From Oscheius dolichura (Eukaryota; Nematoda; Chromadorea; Rhabditida; Rhabditidae): DNA of 64,000 nucleotides. A program made the position numbers and the translations under genes. Positions 31,383-42,037 of the stretch are shown one piece after another; position 1 is the first letter of the stretch, and the number at the start of each line of letters is the position of its first letter. The stretch is taken from the NCBI GenBank assembly GCA_932521035.1, contig OW051495.1, forward strand, positions 9,734,001 to 9,798,000, read 5' to 3'. A model generated the notes under the pieces. It saw nothing but the letters and a program-made list of their open reading frames with translations, made no database searches and was not told the origin of the DNA.

Positions 31383-33268
31383 TTATAGAAAGGTAAAGGA
31401 GCCCTCATTTAGGCTCCAATAGATCGTCTTTGTTACATAAATCCCAGCTGGTATACTCTCAAGTTTCTCATTCACCTGCTGACAGTCTACGGCGACAGAC
31501 ATCACTCTTTCTTTCCGAGCATCTGTGGCCTCTAATACATGACCCTGTTCTCCGGACATCCAACGCTTGTACAACAATTCAGCTTCAGCACGGCGGTAAA
31601 GAATAACTCGGTTTGACTTATCGATTCCAGATTCTTCAATTCTCTGAAAATAATGTTACAAATTAAATTTTCAGTTTTATAGGGACAGTATGGGCTAGAA
31701 TGCAAGCTGGGCTTGTTTTGCAGAGAAAAATTCGCTGATCACTAGGCACTAATTTATTTTTCGTGAAAATGCCAAAATAAGGAGAAAAATACGTTCAAAG
31801 TGGCCGAAATCAACCAACGCAGGCATCCAAATGACGATTGGTAGCAAGTTTCTTTAGGTTTTAGAAAGTGGGAAAGAGAATTTTGAAAATAACGTCTGCA
31901 AAACTTGTTATTTTCCGCTTTTGATCCCCAGGAGGGAGTTTCGGCTATTTTTTTACCTGTTTTTAATTCGGATACTGTAGCTGAAAATGAGCCCATACTG
32001 TCCCTTTTAAGGAGCCTAACGTTATACAGACCACTCTGCCCAGGCTGGCACTGTGTAATATTCAGTTCAGCGTCAACGGCATAACAATAAGTAATTACTC
32101 ACATTGATTTCGTTATATAGTGTGTCCACTTTTTTGAATGCTTCCAAATAATCATTATCCAGGAGGCTGATCTAGGAGGTTTGTCCATTTTTTTTTTCAT
32201 TTTTCGGCCAATTTTACTTGTTTGCGGTGGATGTTGTTATATTATCGGTTGGTTTCTTGGTCGGAAGGGCGGCCTACGGACCCTTCCTCCCCCAAGCTCG
32301 CTTCGCGTTTTTTAAATACCGTATTCCCTCGATTAGAAGCCCCCTCCCGGGAGGGCATCGAAAAATAGAAGCCCCGGGCTTCTATTCGAGGGAATACGGT
32401 AGGTGCTTCTCTGTGTACAAATTGCTACTATTGTACTGGAATTCAAAGAAGGTAAGGGTGAACCAACGCTTGGACGAACGTTCGGTTCGGTTCGGATTTT
32501 GTTCGGGATGAAATTTGGCTCGTTCGGTTCGGTTCGGATTTCCGAACAGCTGGTACCTGTTTTATTCGGTTTCGGTTCGGTTTTCGGATTTTAGAATGGC
32601 ACAAAACCGAACCGAACAAACGCCAGAAAAAACGAAATCGCGGGGCGCTTCAGGACCATAAAATCACTAGAAAAAATAAAATCACTAGAAAAACTACCAT
32701 AAAATAACTCCATAAAACCATCAAAAAATAAAATCACTAGAAAAAAAAATAAAAAACACTAGAAACAAAAGTCAAAAAGGACATTTTTAAAAGACTTTGA
32801 AAAAAATTCCAATTTGGTTTCTGTTCGGTTCGGATCTGAAAACCCTCTGTTCGCCCAAGCCTGGTGGGGGTCTTATATAATTTCTTGGAGGTTGGAGGGG
32901 ATCATAGGACAGCAAAGGAGGGACCCTTTTGTGAAAGCATTCTGAACCTAAATTCCCGACTTCAAAAAAGGAAGGGGCTCTATTGAGAGGAGGATACTAT
33001 TGGAGGGGGTCCTAATTTTTTAATCCCTTGCCAGAGGTGGGTCTATAGGAGAAAATACGCTAGTAAATTAAAATTTTCTCACTTCTTTCTCCTTGAGCTC
33101 TTGAAACTCCAGCTTTCCATCTTGAAACTCCAGGTTTCCATCTTGAAACTCCAGCTTTACATCTTCCATAAATGGTGTGTTGATTTCGCTGTTCGTCTTA
33201 TCCCTTGTCAAATTATCACCACTTTTGCAGTCTGAGGGGTACAGTCGTTTTCTATCGAATTTTTGCAT
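31383..33268 (-). CDS. Unrecognised 171-aa protein with LEFQDG repeats
   Basis: Three exons, 33268-33083, 32171-32103, 31643-31383, in phase. The first exon ends in three tandem units of seven residues (KLEFQDG, NLEFQDG, KLEFQEL). The second encodes a short amphipathic helix (DNDYLEAFKKVDTLYNEIN). The third reads RVILYRRAEAELLYKRWMSG and on to GSFTFL. No signal peptide or membrane helix. Both introns carry inverted-repeat elements (31681-32005 and 32317-32401). The stop lies 109 nt outside the giant inverted repeat. Family not recognised. Confidence 0.55.
31681..32005. mobile_element. TIR element with AGGGACAGTATGGGCT ends
   Basis: Inverted ends AGGGACAGTATGGGCT and AGCCCATACTGTCCCT bound 325 bp with no coding capacity. 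The ends differ from the TTAA family (ACAGTATGG instead of ACTGTCAGG). Flanks are AT-rich and no clean target duplication is visible. Located in an intron of the 171-aa gene. Confidence 0.7.
32317..32401. repeat. Near-perfect fold-back hairpin, 85 bp
   Basis: TACCGTATTCCCTCGATTAG at the left is mirrored by the inverted sequence ending ATACGGTA at the right, with a GC-rich centre (CTCCCGGGAG). The whole unit folds into one long stem, as a fold-back MITE would. Further + strand sequence to 32900 contains TTCGGTTCGG-type repeats (32480-32600) without coding signal. Confidence 0.75.
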
Positions 33269-33849
33269 TTTTTTTTTGTTTTTTTGGAGATTTTCTGAAA
33301 ATTAAAATTTCGAACAATTAGACAGAGAGAAAGAAATTGGTTAACATCATTGCAGAATGAGAATAGCCGACAGATAAATAAGAGACAAAAAAACTTGTAT
33401 TGTACGAGAGTAACTCATTAATCTAAGCGCAAATCTGAACAGCTTCAAAATTTGCTAACAACAAATGCAGCTTTTTTTACAAAATAACTAAAAAGAAAGG
33501 ATGACGAAATATTGGGCCAACAAACGGTTAAGTCTTAACCGTTAAGAGGGCTATCAGCTCCAATGTGATTGCGTCTTATCACAGGGGAGACAGCCATAAA
33601 CATTGATTTCAACATGGCTCAGAATATTATTTTCTGATTGGAAAATTTGACGAGGGGTTTTGGCAGACCATTCTACAAATTTATCTGATTGGAACACGGG
33701 TATCGTGGGTATTTGTCGCAAACTTAGCACATATCAACGTTGAGGCAGTCCAAACTAACAAAAAGTGGCACTAGCGAGATACCAGGATTTATACTAAAGA
33801 AAAAATTATAATTAGCAGTAGAATGAAAACTGAGTTTTCTAGAGTATGG
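33269..33849. other. Spacer, no gene seen
   Basis: AT-rich sequence between the 171-aa gene start and the truncated UGT stop. Confidence 0.4.
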
Positions 33850-34577
33850 TCAATTTTTATTCAGTTTTAGTGTCCTTTTATCTCGTCTGAGAGCACATTT
33901 TTGAAAGAGAATGATGAGAAAATGACAAAGAACACAAAATAGAACCAATAAAAACAGATACACGTCTAGATTATAGTACTGGATGAAGTTATAGTGCCGG
34001 GCTTCTGGGTTAAAGTGCCCGAGGTCTGGAAACTTCAACGCCAAGTCGGCGTGGCGGACGAGGAGTTCTTGTGGAGTGAAATGCTTGTTCTCAATGAGTT
34101 TCTTGGCCGACTGGGCTCGTTCCTTCATTTTTCGATTGGATAAGGCCTCTTCAATCGCGGCGGAGAGCAGCTTCTGATTTGGGAGGTCGGCTTTATTGTA
34201 GATTTTCCCTGAAATATTCTTTAAAAGAAAACAGCAATAGAAAATTGACGAACCACAGCCAAAGCGCTGTATCATTCGAGCATTCCTCATCTGATCTCCG
34301 AAAACTGGAATAACGATGGTAGGAACGCCGTGGGTTGCCGCTTCCATGACGCTTCCAGCTCCTCCGTGGCTGATGAATAAGTCAATTTTTCCTGAAGCTG
34401 AAAAGGAAATTGGAATTAAATGGGGGAAAATAGTAAGATATCTAACCTAGGAGATCTGTTTGAGGCGACCATTTTGTCATATAAACATTCGATAGCTCCT
34501 TTCCTGTTCCATCCTCTGGTGATTCATATTTCCAGATAAAAGTAATGTCAGGGGAGCTGAAAATTGGAGATATCTGC
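33850..34577 (-). pseudogene. UDP-glycosyltransferase, 5'-truncated
   Basis: The C-terminal half of a UGT. Exons about 34558-34448 ([21 protein letters not shown]), 34400-34245 (FISHGGAGSVMEAATHGVPT, PVFGDQMRNARMI) and 34208-33850 join in phase. They end with the membrane helix (LFLLVLFCVLCHFLIILF) and basic tail typical of the family. Upstream, where the N-terminal substrate-binding half should be, there is only a small stretch and then a fold-back element (34632-34811), and the next sequence belongs to other genes. It is probably a truncated, non-functional copy, not a recent copy of the UGT at 14.6-17.1 kb (the sequences differ widely). Confidence 0.7.
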
Positions 34578-34631
34578 TGATTTCACCTTGAAAAGCTGAG
34601 AAGACAAAAAATAAATTTCAAAAATGACACA

Positions 34632-34811
34632 ACTACCGTATAGTTTTTCTTCCAAAAAATGGGGATGCCGTAATTTCTATTCCTTCGAGACCATTCGAGC
34701 CGCATGAGAACAAAAATGACTTGAAAAACGAATATTACAATATTCCTCAGTGGTCTCGAAGTGAAAGAAGTTACGGTATTCCTATTTTTTAAAGAAAAAA
34801 ACTATATAGTT
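34632..34811. mobile_element. Fold-back/TIR element beside the truncated UGT
   Basis: Left sequence CCGTATAGTTTTTCTTCC and TTCCTTCGAGACCAT are mirrored on the right by ATGGTCTCGAA-like sequence and AAAGAAAAAAACTATATAG, giving an imperfect stem of about 70 bp around a 40-bp centre. It lies exactly where the UGT loses homology. Confidence 0.6.
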
Positions 34812-34981
34812 CATTTCCAAATGGAAAAGTAAAGAGGGATTTGAGTTATTTTGAATTTTGTTCTCGACAGTCCTTTTTTAACAAAGGTATGAGCGATTCT
34901 ACGTATTTAGGACCTACCCTAATATGTACATTGAAAAAATCCCCAAAAAACGGTGATATTTCGTGGAGGATAATATACACA

Positions 34982-36052
34982 TTAGGCACAAATATTCGTT
35001 TCACATTTACACTCCAATTCTTCATCCGAGTCCCAGACGTAGTCCTCTCCAAAGAGGCCCTCACATGCAGAGCATGATTTCCTCCGTCCATCACAGTCAC
35101 AGTCGCTGGCATGTTTTCGGGGATCCATTCCGTTACATGCAGTACAATAGCCAGAGCATTCACAAAAAGGAAATTCTTCTCTTATTATTGAAGCATTGAA
35201 TCCTCCTCATCGTAACGATAGCGTCCAGTGCGGTAGTCATATCTGTAAAAAGTGAATAGGACGAACCCTAATATCGGCCATCCAACTATTTAGAGGAAAA
35301 CTCACTTTCTACTATTGTGTTTCCGTGGTACCATTTTGAATTCCAAGGTTTGAAACTGGACATGAATTGTGCGCGAGGCGACTTCTTCCTCATACCTAAA
35401 ATCCCCTCATTTAGAAGTGGCTGACAATCTGCAACGTACTTTAAAGATCTAAGGATATCCCTGATGTTTCCTTTATTTTATTTATTCATCCCTCCTGGGT
35501 AGGCCTTAGTTTCGCCTTTTCGATCAAGCAGAGTTAGACTATTTACACGGCGACCGTAGCACTTCATGTCTTGGGCATACCAACTTCGAGGAGAGTAGCC
35601 ATGAGTTTTGAAAACGAGCCAACAATGTTCCCGTGACAGGAAGGGGTATTTGAAAGCCGTCCTAAAAAGATGCGGAGCCAGTTACAGAATGAATAGTTAG
35701 CTTACTTCAAACTTTGGAAGATTCCCTTCTAAAATATTGGGAAGTTCCCAACGGTTCTGCTTCTTAAGAGAGTAGAGAACGTCAAATTTCATATTAGTCC
35801 AATCGTTCAAGTGAACAGCAGTCTGAGAAATGTTCATGTATTAGTATATCCTGAGGCAACCCCTACCTTTTCATAGATGTCATTCTCCAGTATCTCGTCC
35901 TTCTTCAATCCGTCAATATAAACCACTTTGACAATCAGATCGTCCTCCAATGTGGTAGGTCTCCAGCGATGGATATTGTTCATCTGATCCCTTTTGGGGT
36001 GAAAATCTCTGATCAGTTCCTTGTATTCCATTGGAATATGGTCAGAAGTCAT
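34982..36052 (-). CDS. Unrecognised locus with Cys-rich 3' exon, model incomplete
   Basis: An ATG at 36052 starts a hydrophilic protein: exons 36052-35867 (MTSDHIPMEYKELI...) and 35822-35706 (HLNDWTNMKFDVLYSLKKQN) join in phase. The following block (about 35660-35488) is protein-like in another frame (CWLVFKTHGYSPRSWYAQDM, CYGRRVNSLTLLDRKGET) and ends just before AATAAA-type signals. Further blocks at about 35394-35302 and 35254-35190 read in phase (VQFQTLEFKMVPRKHN then YDYRTGRYRYDEED). A last block at about 35180-34982 is rich in Cys (CECSGYCTACNG, CDCDGRRKSCSACEG, CKCETNICA). I cannot tell whether this is one damaged gene or two or three small ones. No family recognised. Confidence 0.4.
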
Positions 36053-36370
36053 GGAAGGAATAAATTATCCTAAAATGGCATCATAAATGGAAACTAGGGA
36101 TGAAAACAACAAGAAAAGAGTAGAATAGTCCTGGAAAATTGAAATAAAGGCGTCGTTCACACCCCTCTATTTATATGGCAAACTGGTGCAAGCGATAACA
36201 CTTCCGGTGCTATATTTCACAATGCAGAGGGACGATGTTGTTCTCTTTCCACTCTTTAAAAATGGTTTTTTTGAAAGTAGAAAGCTCGTTGAGATGTTTT
36301 TATTGCTCTTGGTGGGTACGAGATGATAACAATGCCATGTTCAGTGCACTCGTTGGACCGTTGCGGGTTC

Positions 36371-37697
36371 CTATGCGCCCCAAACCAGGCAACGCATCAA
36401 ACTGCCTTGAATTATCCAATTTTTGACAACGGAGCGGTATTGGGAAACATTCAAGTAGATCAAGATGGGGTCAATTACAGTAGAAATGGGCAGGATTATT
36501 GAAATGGCCCGAGAAACGTAAGGGAGGTTCCATTGCCCGATGGCTACTATGAAACTCAGCCCGAGTGGAATGTAAAATGTGACGATTGGAATGAAACTCT
36601 ACAATATTTATAGTCTGATCAGCTGATGCTGTTACCTGTAAGAGTAGCAGGGTGAAGACCTTTTTCTGCTTCTTGATAAAAGGAGCAAGCTCCGACATCA
36701 TTTGCGCTTGTTCTCGGAGATGTAGAAGAATACCGATTCCGCCAAAAATCATGACCAGCGTAGAAAAGATACAAATCCCAGCCCGGATTCCAAATGTTAC
36801 CATGAAAATAGGGTACATTGTTCCGTTTACCTAAACCACTACAAAATTAAGGAGCTCAAAAGGGGAATAGAGTTTCAATTCTGGGAAACAGGATCTGCCC
36901 AAATATCGGAGATTCCGGCTACCTCTAATCCCCCCTGATCCAAGATTTTCTCGTACAACAGAAGAACAGAGACTTACATAAGTGATACATCCAAAATAAG
37001 AAGCGTCGTTGATAGTTTTCCCAAACTCTATTTTAAAAGACTCCTTGAAAGCCATATTAGTAATCGTATTCGGTAAAAGGTAGAAAAATCCCGTGGCTGC
37101 TATAGAGGCCGTCAAAATAATCATAAAGACAACTGTAAATGATCCCATAATGTGTTGTCTGATAAAGCGTGTTCCCCCTTCTTGCCTAAAAGTTCATATT
37201 ATTATTGTACTTTTGTAAAATTACCGACAAATTGTTAGATACCGAAGCATGTAGGAAAATGACAAGGTGGCTATCAAAATTGATGCCAGGCTACAAAAAG
37301 ACGAGGTGATAACCGAGCCAGTGAGGGGATCCACGATTCCACGAAGGCCGGAAGCGTAGAGGAGCCAACCGCTCTCGTTGATAAGCATTACCTAAAAGCC
37401 AAGGAGTTCTGACGCTTGAGACGACCTTTCGGAATAACCCATTTGAAAACTGGAAGAAAACTTACGGGTTGAACAAAGAGGTTATAAATGGAATACGCTA
37501 ATGAAGCAGTGACATAGATTCCCATAAGGAGACGGTAAGTACCCATTGTATTTTTGCTGGAAGTGGCCAGTTTTCTCAAATGTTTGTAAATCCTACCAGC
37601 ACAATAGGACAGTTAGCAGGGAGAAGTTCAATACAGTCCCCATAATTCCAGTAAAAAGGAAATAAATCCTTGTCCATGGTCTGTCGATGAATATCAT
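36371..37697 (-). CDS. Str-family serpentine chemoreceptor (copy 2)
   Basis: Complete receptor, 329 aa. Exons 37697-37597, 37556-37466, 37391-37225, 37185-36978, 36830-36636, 36598-36371, in phase. Marks of the str family: helix 1 then NTMGTYRLLMGIYV, GWLLYASGL, SYMLRYLTICR at the end of helix 3, LREQAQMMSELAPFIKKQKK before helix 6, and PISTVIDPILIYLNVSQYR at helix 7. It lies just downstream on the same strand of a close paralogue with the same exon structure (38538-39815). The tail after QYRSVV is shorter and different from the paralogue. Function: presumed chemosensory GPCR, ligand unknown. Confidence 0.88.
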
Positions 37698-38537
37698 AGA
37701 TCTGAAATTGAAAGGAAACTTCCGTTAGAGATGAAAGATTGGAGGTTAATTAGGGCACAGAAAGACGAGAGGGAGAGAGACGCCTGAGAATAAATAGCAG
37801 TCAGAAATGGCTAGCCAAAGATCTCGAATGGATCAGAGTATTGTGGCAATGAAGCCGAACTTTTAAGTTAGAGGTTTTTAAAACTTAAGCAATGCGCTGA
37901 CATCCGCTTTTAAAAGTCAGTTCCACCTGCTCGTACTTACAAATGCGCGAGGGAAAACAACAGGCACTCGGAGGAACTATTTGAAAAAGATCAACCCCGT
38001 GAAGAGTGCAGCCTATATCAAAACATAAGTTTTCGATGTTGAAGTGAAACTAGTGAAACAAAAACAAGGAATTGAATTGGTGCATTCCTCCAAGAGGATA
38101 TGACCTACGATTGCATTTCTTAATTTTTAGGGATCAGAAAGGTGGATGCACCATTAGATTAATGAAGCTTCTTCGCGGTGATAACGATAAGAAGGGATAA
38201 GACAGCGGGAAGCTTGTGACCGGCAACGTATTCTGCTCTAATGGGCCTCTGGGGAAAGATCTGCCAATAGACGGCTGGTACTCGAGACATTGCTGTGTAA
38301 TCTATCCATGGCATAGAACAATATTTCAGCTGAATATTGAGCAGGGGTCAACCGGGGCATGGCAATGGAAAGAAAGGCTTGAAAAGCACCATGTCTTTCT
38401 AGCAATTTACAGAAGTGAACGCTGGGGACGGTTTTAAAATTGAAGTCTTTTATATGGCGTCTGCATCAGACGGATAGTCTCGGATTAAACAGATTTCACG
38501 GTTTTTCGAAAGAAAAAAACGTTTTATTATAGAGATC
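37698..38537. other. Spacer between the two str genes
   Basis: No gene supported. It contains the 5' flank of the 329-aa receptor and the 3' flank of the 343-aa receptor. One open frame of 73 codons on the + strand (38216) shows no family or splice support. Confidence 0.4.
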
Positions 38538-39815
38538 TCATGTATTCGAGGAGAGAATACCATTTCCCAGTGCGGGTAGAGCCATGAACTTCTTCATTCT
38601 ATAGTTATCCAGCTTTTGACAGCCAAATTTCCTATATAGAAATCTTCGATACTGTGAAACATTGAAGAATATTAACACAGGGTCAATTACAGTAGAAATG
38701 GGTAGAAGCAAAGAGGCAATTTTTGAATAAAGAGGGATGTTCCATTGTAAAGTTGTAATGATGATGCAAGTTCCAAAGGGCAGGTAAAAGAGAAGGATGG
38801 GTACCGAACTCTGAAACATGTGGTACAGTAGCGCAATGTTGAATTAATTACCTGGACAATGAGAAGGGAAAATAGCCTTCTTTGCTTGCTGATGAAAGGA
38901 GCAGTATCAGACATCATATCCGCTTGTAGTCGAAGATGGCGGACTATTTTACAGCCACAAGTGATCATGACAATTGTGGAGAATATACACATTCCCATGC
39001 GGATTCCAAAGGTTAGAGCAAATGTAGAAGTCAATAGTCCGTTACGCTGAAAACAGACAAATGAGAGTACTGCTGTTGGTGCCCTACATAAGATAGAACG
39101 GCGATATATGGTGCTTGGTCAATGTTATGTTGGAATGTGTCGTAAAATGATCCTTCAAAAGCATTTTTCGTCTCCTCGTTTGGCAACAGGTACAGAAATG
39201 CTGTTCCCGTAATTGCCACCGAAATGAATAGGATAAGAGCAATTGTGACAGAGGTAGAGATGTTTTGGTACACGAATTTGACTCCTTCAGTTCTAAAATC
39301 CTTTTCCATCTTCGAGTTAGAAGAAACGAACCGGCAAATAGTTAGGTACCGAAGAATGTAGGAAAAAGTAAGCGTGGCCAGTAGAATCGCAGCAAAAGAA
39401 CAGAACAAGGCACAGATGGTCGAGCCGGTCAACTGGTTGAAACAGCTAGGAAGACCCGAACCATACAGGAGCCACCCTTGGTCGTTTATTAACATCACCT
39501 ACAATTGAAGACCTTATAAACGACCCAAACATTGATGATAAACCGTAATTTGGAAAGAGACGTCCAATAAAATAAACTGACAGGTCTAACGAAGAGGTTA
39601 AACAGGGAATACCCTAGAGAGAAGAAGACGTAGACACCCATGAGCACCCGATATTCCCCCATATTATTTTTACTGAAAAAATCGCATTACTTTGATTGTT
39701 TCTATGATACTTACCATAGTAACAAAACGACTAATAAGGCTAAATTCAACATCACTCCAATAGATCCAATAGAAATGAAGAACAGCTTTGTCCAGGGACT
39801 GTCTACAAAGTTCAT
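38538..39815 (-). CDS. Str-family serpentine chemoreceptor (copy 1)
   Basis: Complete receptor, 343 aa. Exons 39815-39715, 39672-39582, 39498-39332, 39292-39088, 39046-38852, 38810-38538, all in phase. Visible: MNFVDSPWTKLFFISIGSIG in helix 1, NNMGEYRVLMGVYVF, GWLLYGSGL before helix 3, SYILRYLTICR, helix 5 followed by HLRLQADMMSDTAPFISKQR, helix 6 with PILLFYLPFGTC, and PISTVIDPVLIFFNVSQYR in helix 7. Introns are 39-83 nt. Paired with the gene at 36371-37697 by tandem duplication. Confidence 0.9.
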
Positions 39816-40224
39816 CGAAAATCTCTGTAAAAGAGGAACAATAATCGGCTAAAGATGAGAGGAAAGTGATATAAGAAAGTCACTAGGAAAGAAATATAAC
39901 AAGTTAATGAGGAGAAGAAATATCAGCAGACAGCAATCAGACTTTTTGTTCCAGAAGTACGCCCGACGAGGAAGTTCCCCTTCAGTTGAATAAATTAGTC
40001 CAGAAGAGGTGGGAACAGGGCATACGGATTGTGATTACGGCTATTAGATGTTCGGGAACGCCTTAGGAGAAGCGTGTTCGCTAATTATTGAAATGGGACG
40101 ACGCTGATACTAATAACCATCAACTGAAGAAGAAGAGAAGGAATCAAACGAAATAAAAAGAGTCAGACACGTCTTTGGAAGGATTTTCACTTTAATCCCT
40201 GCCTTGCTCAGGATCAAAAAGGAT

Positions 40225-40604
40225 AAGAAGCCTCTTCCTCTCTCACTGAGAAGATAACTTTGTACTTTTCCTTCGAATCGACATCTTTTGAAAAGAGAGA
40301 CAGATCGGAAAGTCGAACTCCAAGAAGATGGAAGCTCGGAAGACAGCAATTAAACTTGGGTTTTTCATCTAGGAAAAGTAACAAACATCATTAAGACCAC
40401 GTCTGTTATTAGGGGGACAGCGAGTAATTCTAAAGTTTTGAGATCTCTGTGAGAAGTTTGGCCAAATTGGTTTATTAGACGACTTTGAGAAGAAGACGAT
40501 GTTTGAAACTGGATCCGTTGATCCAGGAGGCTTGATTTCTGTCGTACGGCGACAAGAGGAAGAAGAAGGAACAATTGCCGTTGGATCGTAAAATATTCAT
40601 TCAA
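40225..40604 (-). other. Possible coding fragments, unrecognised
   Basis: Two open blocks on the - strand: about 40604-40366 (Leu- and Gln-rich, ending LLAVPLITDVVLMMFVTFP) and about 40369-40225 (MKNPSLIAVFRASIFLEFDF). They overlap at an acceptor-like CCTAG but do not make a convincing joined gene. No family recognised. The stretch 39816-40224 shows nothing else. Confidence 0.2.
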
Positions 40605-40808
40605 GATCTTTTATCCAACTACGACTAAAGGGCAAAACGTGTTCTGAATGCAATCAGTATTTATTCTTACCTTCTGTCTCATCATGAATCATAAGCAACT
40701 TTATCATAAGCAATCATGAATCATAAGCAACTTCAACTTTAGGGGTCAAAAAAGTATACGACAAAAACCAATAGCGATTCCTTGCCGTTCAATAAGATCA
40801 TTATTAGA

Positions 40809-41006
40809 ATGAAGGGGCGAAATGTCTGCGGTAGTTTTCTTCTAATGGTGCAGTTCTTATCGTTATTCTGCTTGCATAAGTTAAACGAAAATATAAAGGA
40901 CAACGGTGTTTATTCGTCCATTTTGGACTGGCTGCTTCCGTCACTCTTTGTGGTGTACTTGTACTTTTATGCCCTCCATCTCAGTACAAACTCAGAAAAG
41001 GCGTAG
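40809..41006 (+). CDS. Possible small membrane protein, 65 aa
   Basis: An open frame from the ATG at 40809 with two hydrophobic stretches (SFLLMVQFLSLFCL and LLPSLFVVYLYFYAL). No splice sites needed. No family recognised, and a coding-like frame overlaps its 3' part on the other strand, so support is weak. Confidence 0.3.
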   Translation: MKGRNVCGSFLLMVQFLSLFCLHKLNENIKDNGVYSSILDWLLPSLFVVYLYFYALHLSTNSEKA

Positions 41007-41290
41007 AGTGCAGATTTATTGAAAAATGTAACAAAACATTTATTGTTGACCAATTCGATTACAAATTTTTCTATAAATGGGCCGTATCTTCTCCAATCCA
41101 GGCTGAGTAAAATGTAGCCCTTGGTTGACATAGGGAACGATATATTGCGCGAACATACATAGGACAACAGCTCCATCACTTTGCCCTCATAAAGATTTTC
41201 CATCTGGGGGTGTAGATTTTCCTCCATCCCTTTACTCTTTTCCAGAAGCGCATTCAAATTATAGACGGTCAGACTAGAAACGCTTAGTTC
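40967..41290 (-). other. Possible coding block, unrecognised
   Basis: An open frame follows an acceptor-like CTAGTAG at about 41305 and includes MEENLHPQMENLYEGKVMEL and LSLDWRRYGPFIEKFVIEL. Its 3' part contains AATAAA signals and overlaps the 65-aa frame on the + strand. It could be a terminal exon of an unknown gene. Confidence 0.25.
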
Positions 41291-41379
41291 GGAGATCTAC
41301 TAGTCGCGATTGTGAACCAGGATCGGAAGTTCGACGATGAAACCAGTCCAGCTACCGAAAGAGCCAATGTTCGTGTATG

Positions 41380-41629
41380 ATGGCTAGGAACGCTCTTGTC
41401 AATTACTGTTGCGGAGCTTTCTCTCTACTTTTGGTTATTTTCATCGTTTTTATAATTTCCCTGTAAGTATTTTCCGTTTTTCTCTCTGAAATTCCTTTAA
41501 TTTCAGAATAACGGATTTGGTACACGGAGATTATGAGTGAGTCATCTGTTTCATTTAGCGTTGTAACATTTCGGAAACGGCACAAAGTTCAATGTTTTCA
41601 GGCAGCCTGGAAAAATTCCAAGATCCTGA
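41380..41629 (+). CDS. Possible 46-aa single-pass membrane protein
   Basis: Three small exons, 41380-41462, 41507-41536, 41602-41629, join in phase with good GTAAG/GTGAG donors and TTTCAG acceptors. The product is one hydrophobic helix (FSLLLVIFIVFIISL) with a short polar tail. No family recognised; such short models can be chance. Confidence 0.3.
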
Positions 41630-42037
41630 GCCTTCTCTCGAAAACATTTGCTTTACACTTCTACACTACGTCGACTTTAGATTCGTTTGAATATTCAAGC
41701 TAGCCACTAGCAAATAAAATGGCATTATCCAAGAAAGACAAACGGTATGATTATATTACTTTTTCGGATCGTACTCTTTCTTTGCTTATGGATCCTTCTC
41801 TGTCATTGTCCGAGCTAAAAATTTTGGAAATTAGCGCACTCCCATGGAAAAATCAAAAGTGTAAAAAACGGAGCCTTCCTATCTGCGAGTAGATCGGTAT
41901 AGCCGGGCAATACACGGTTCTTCATTATCGAGGGACGGGGCAGTCTCTCTTTGTAGATGGGGATATATTTAATTGGACTTCAGAATACTTGTAGCACAAT
42001 TTATCGTGTTTATTGGCACGTCATATGACTAAACTAT

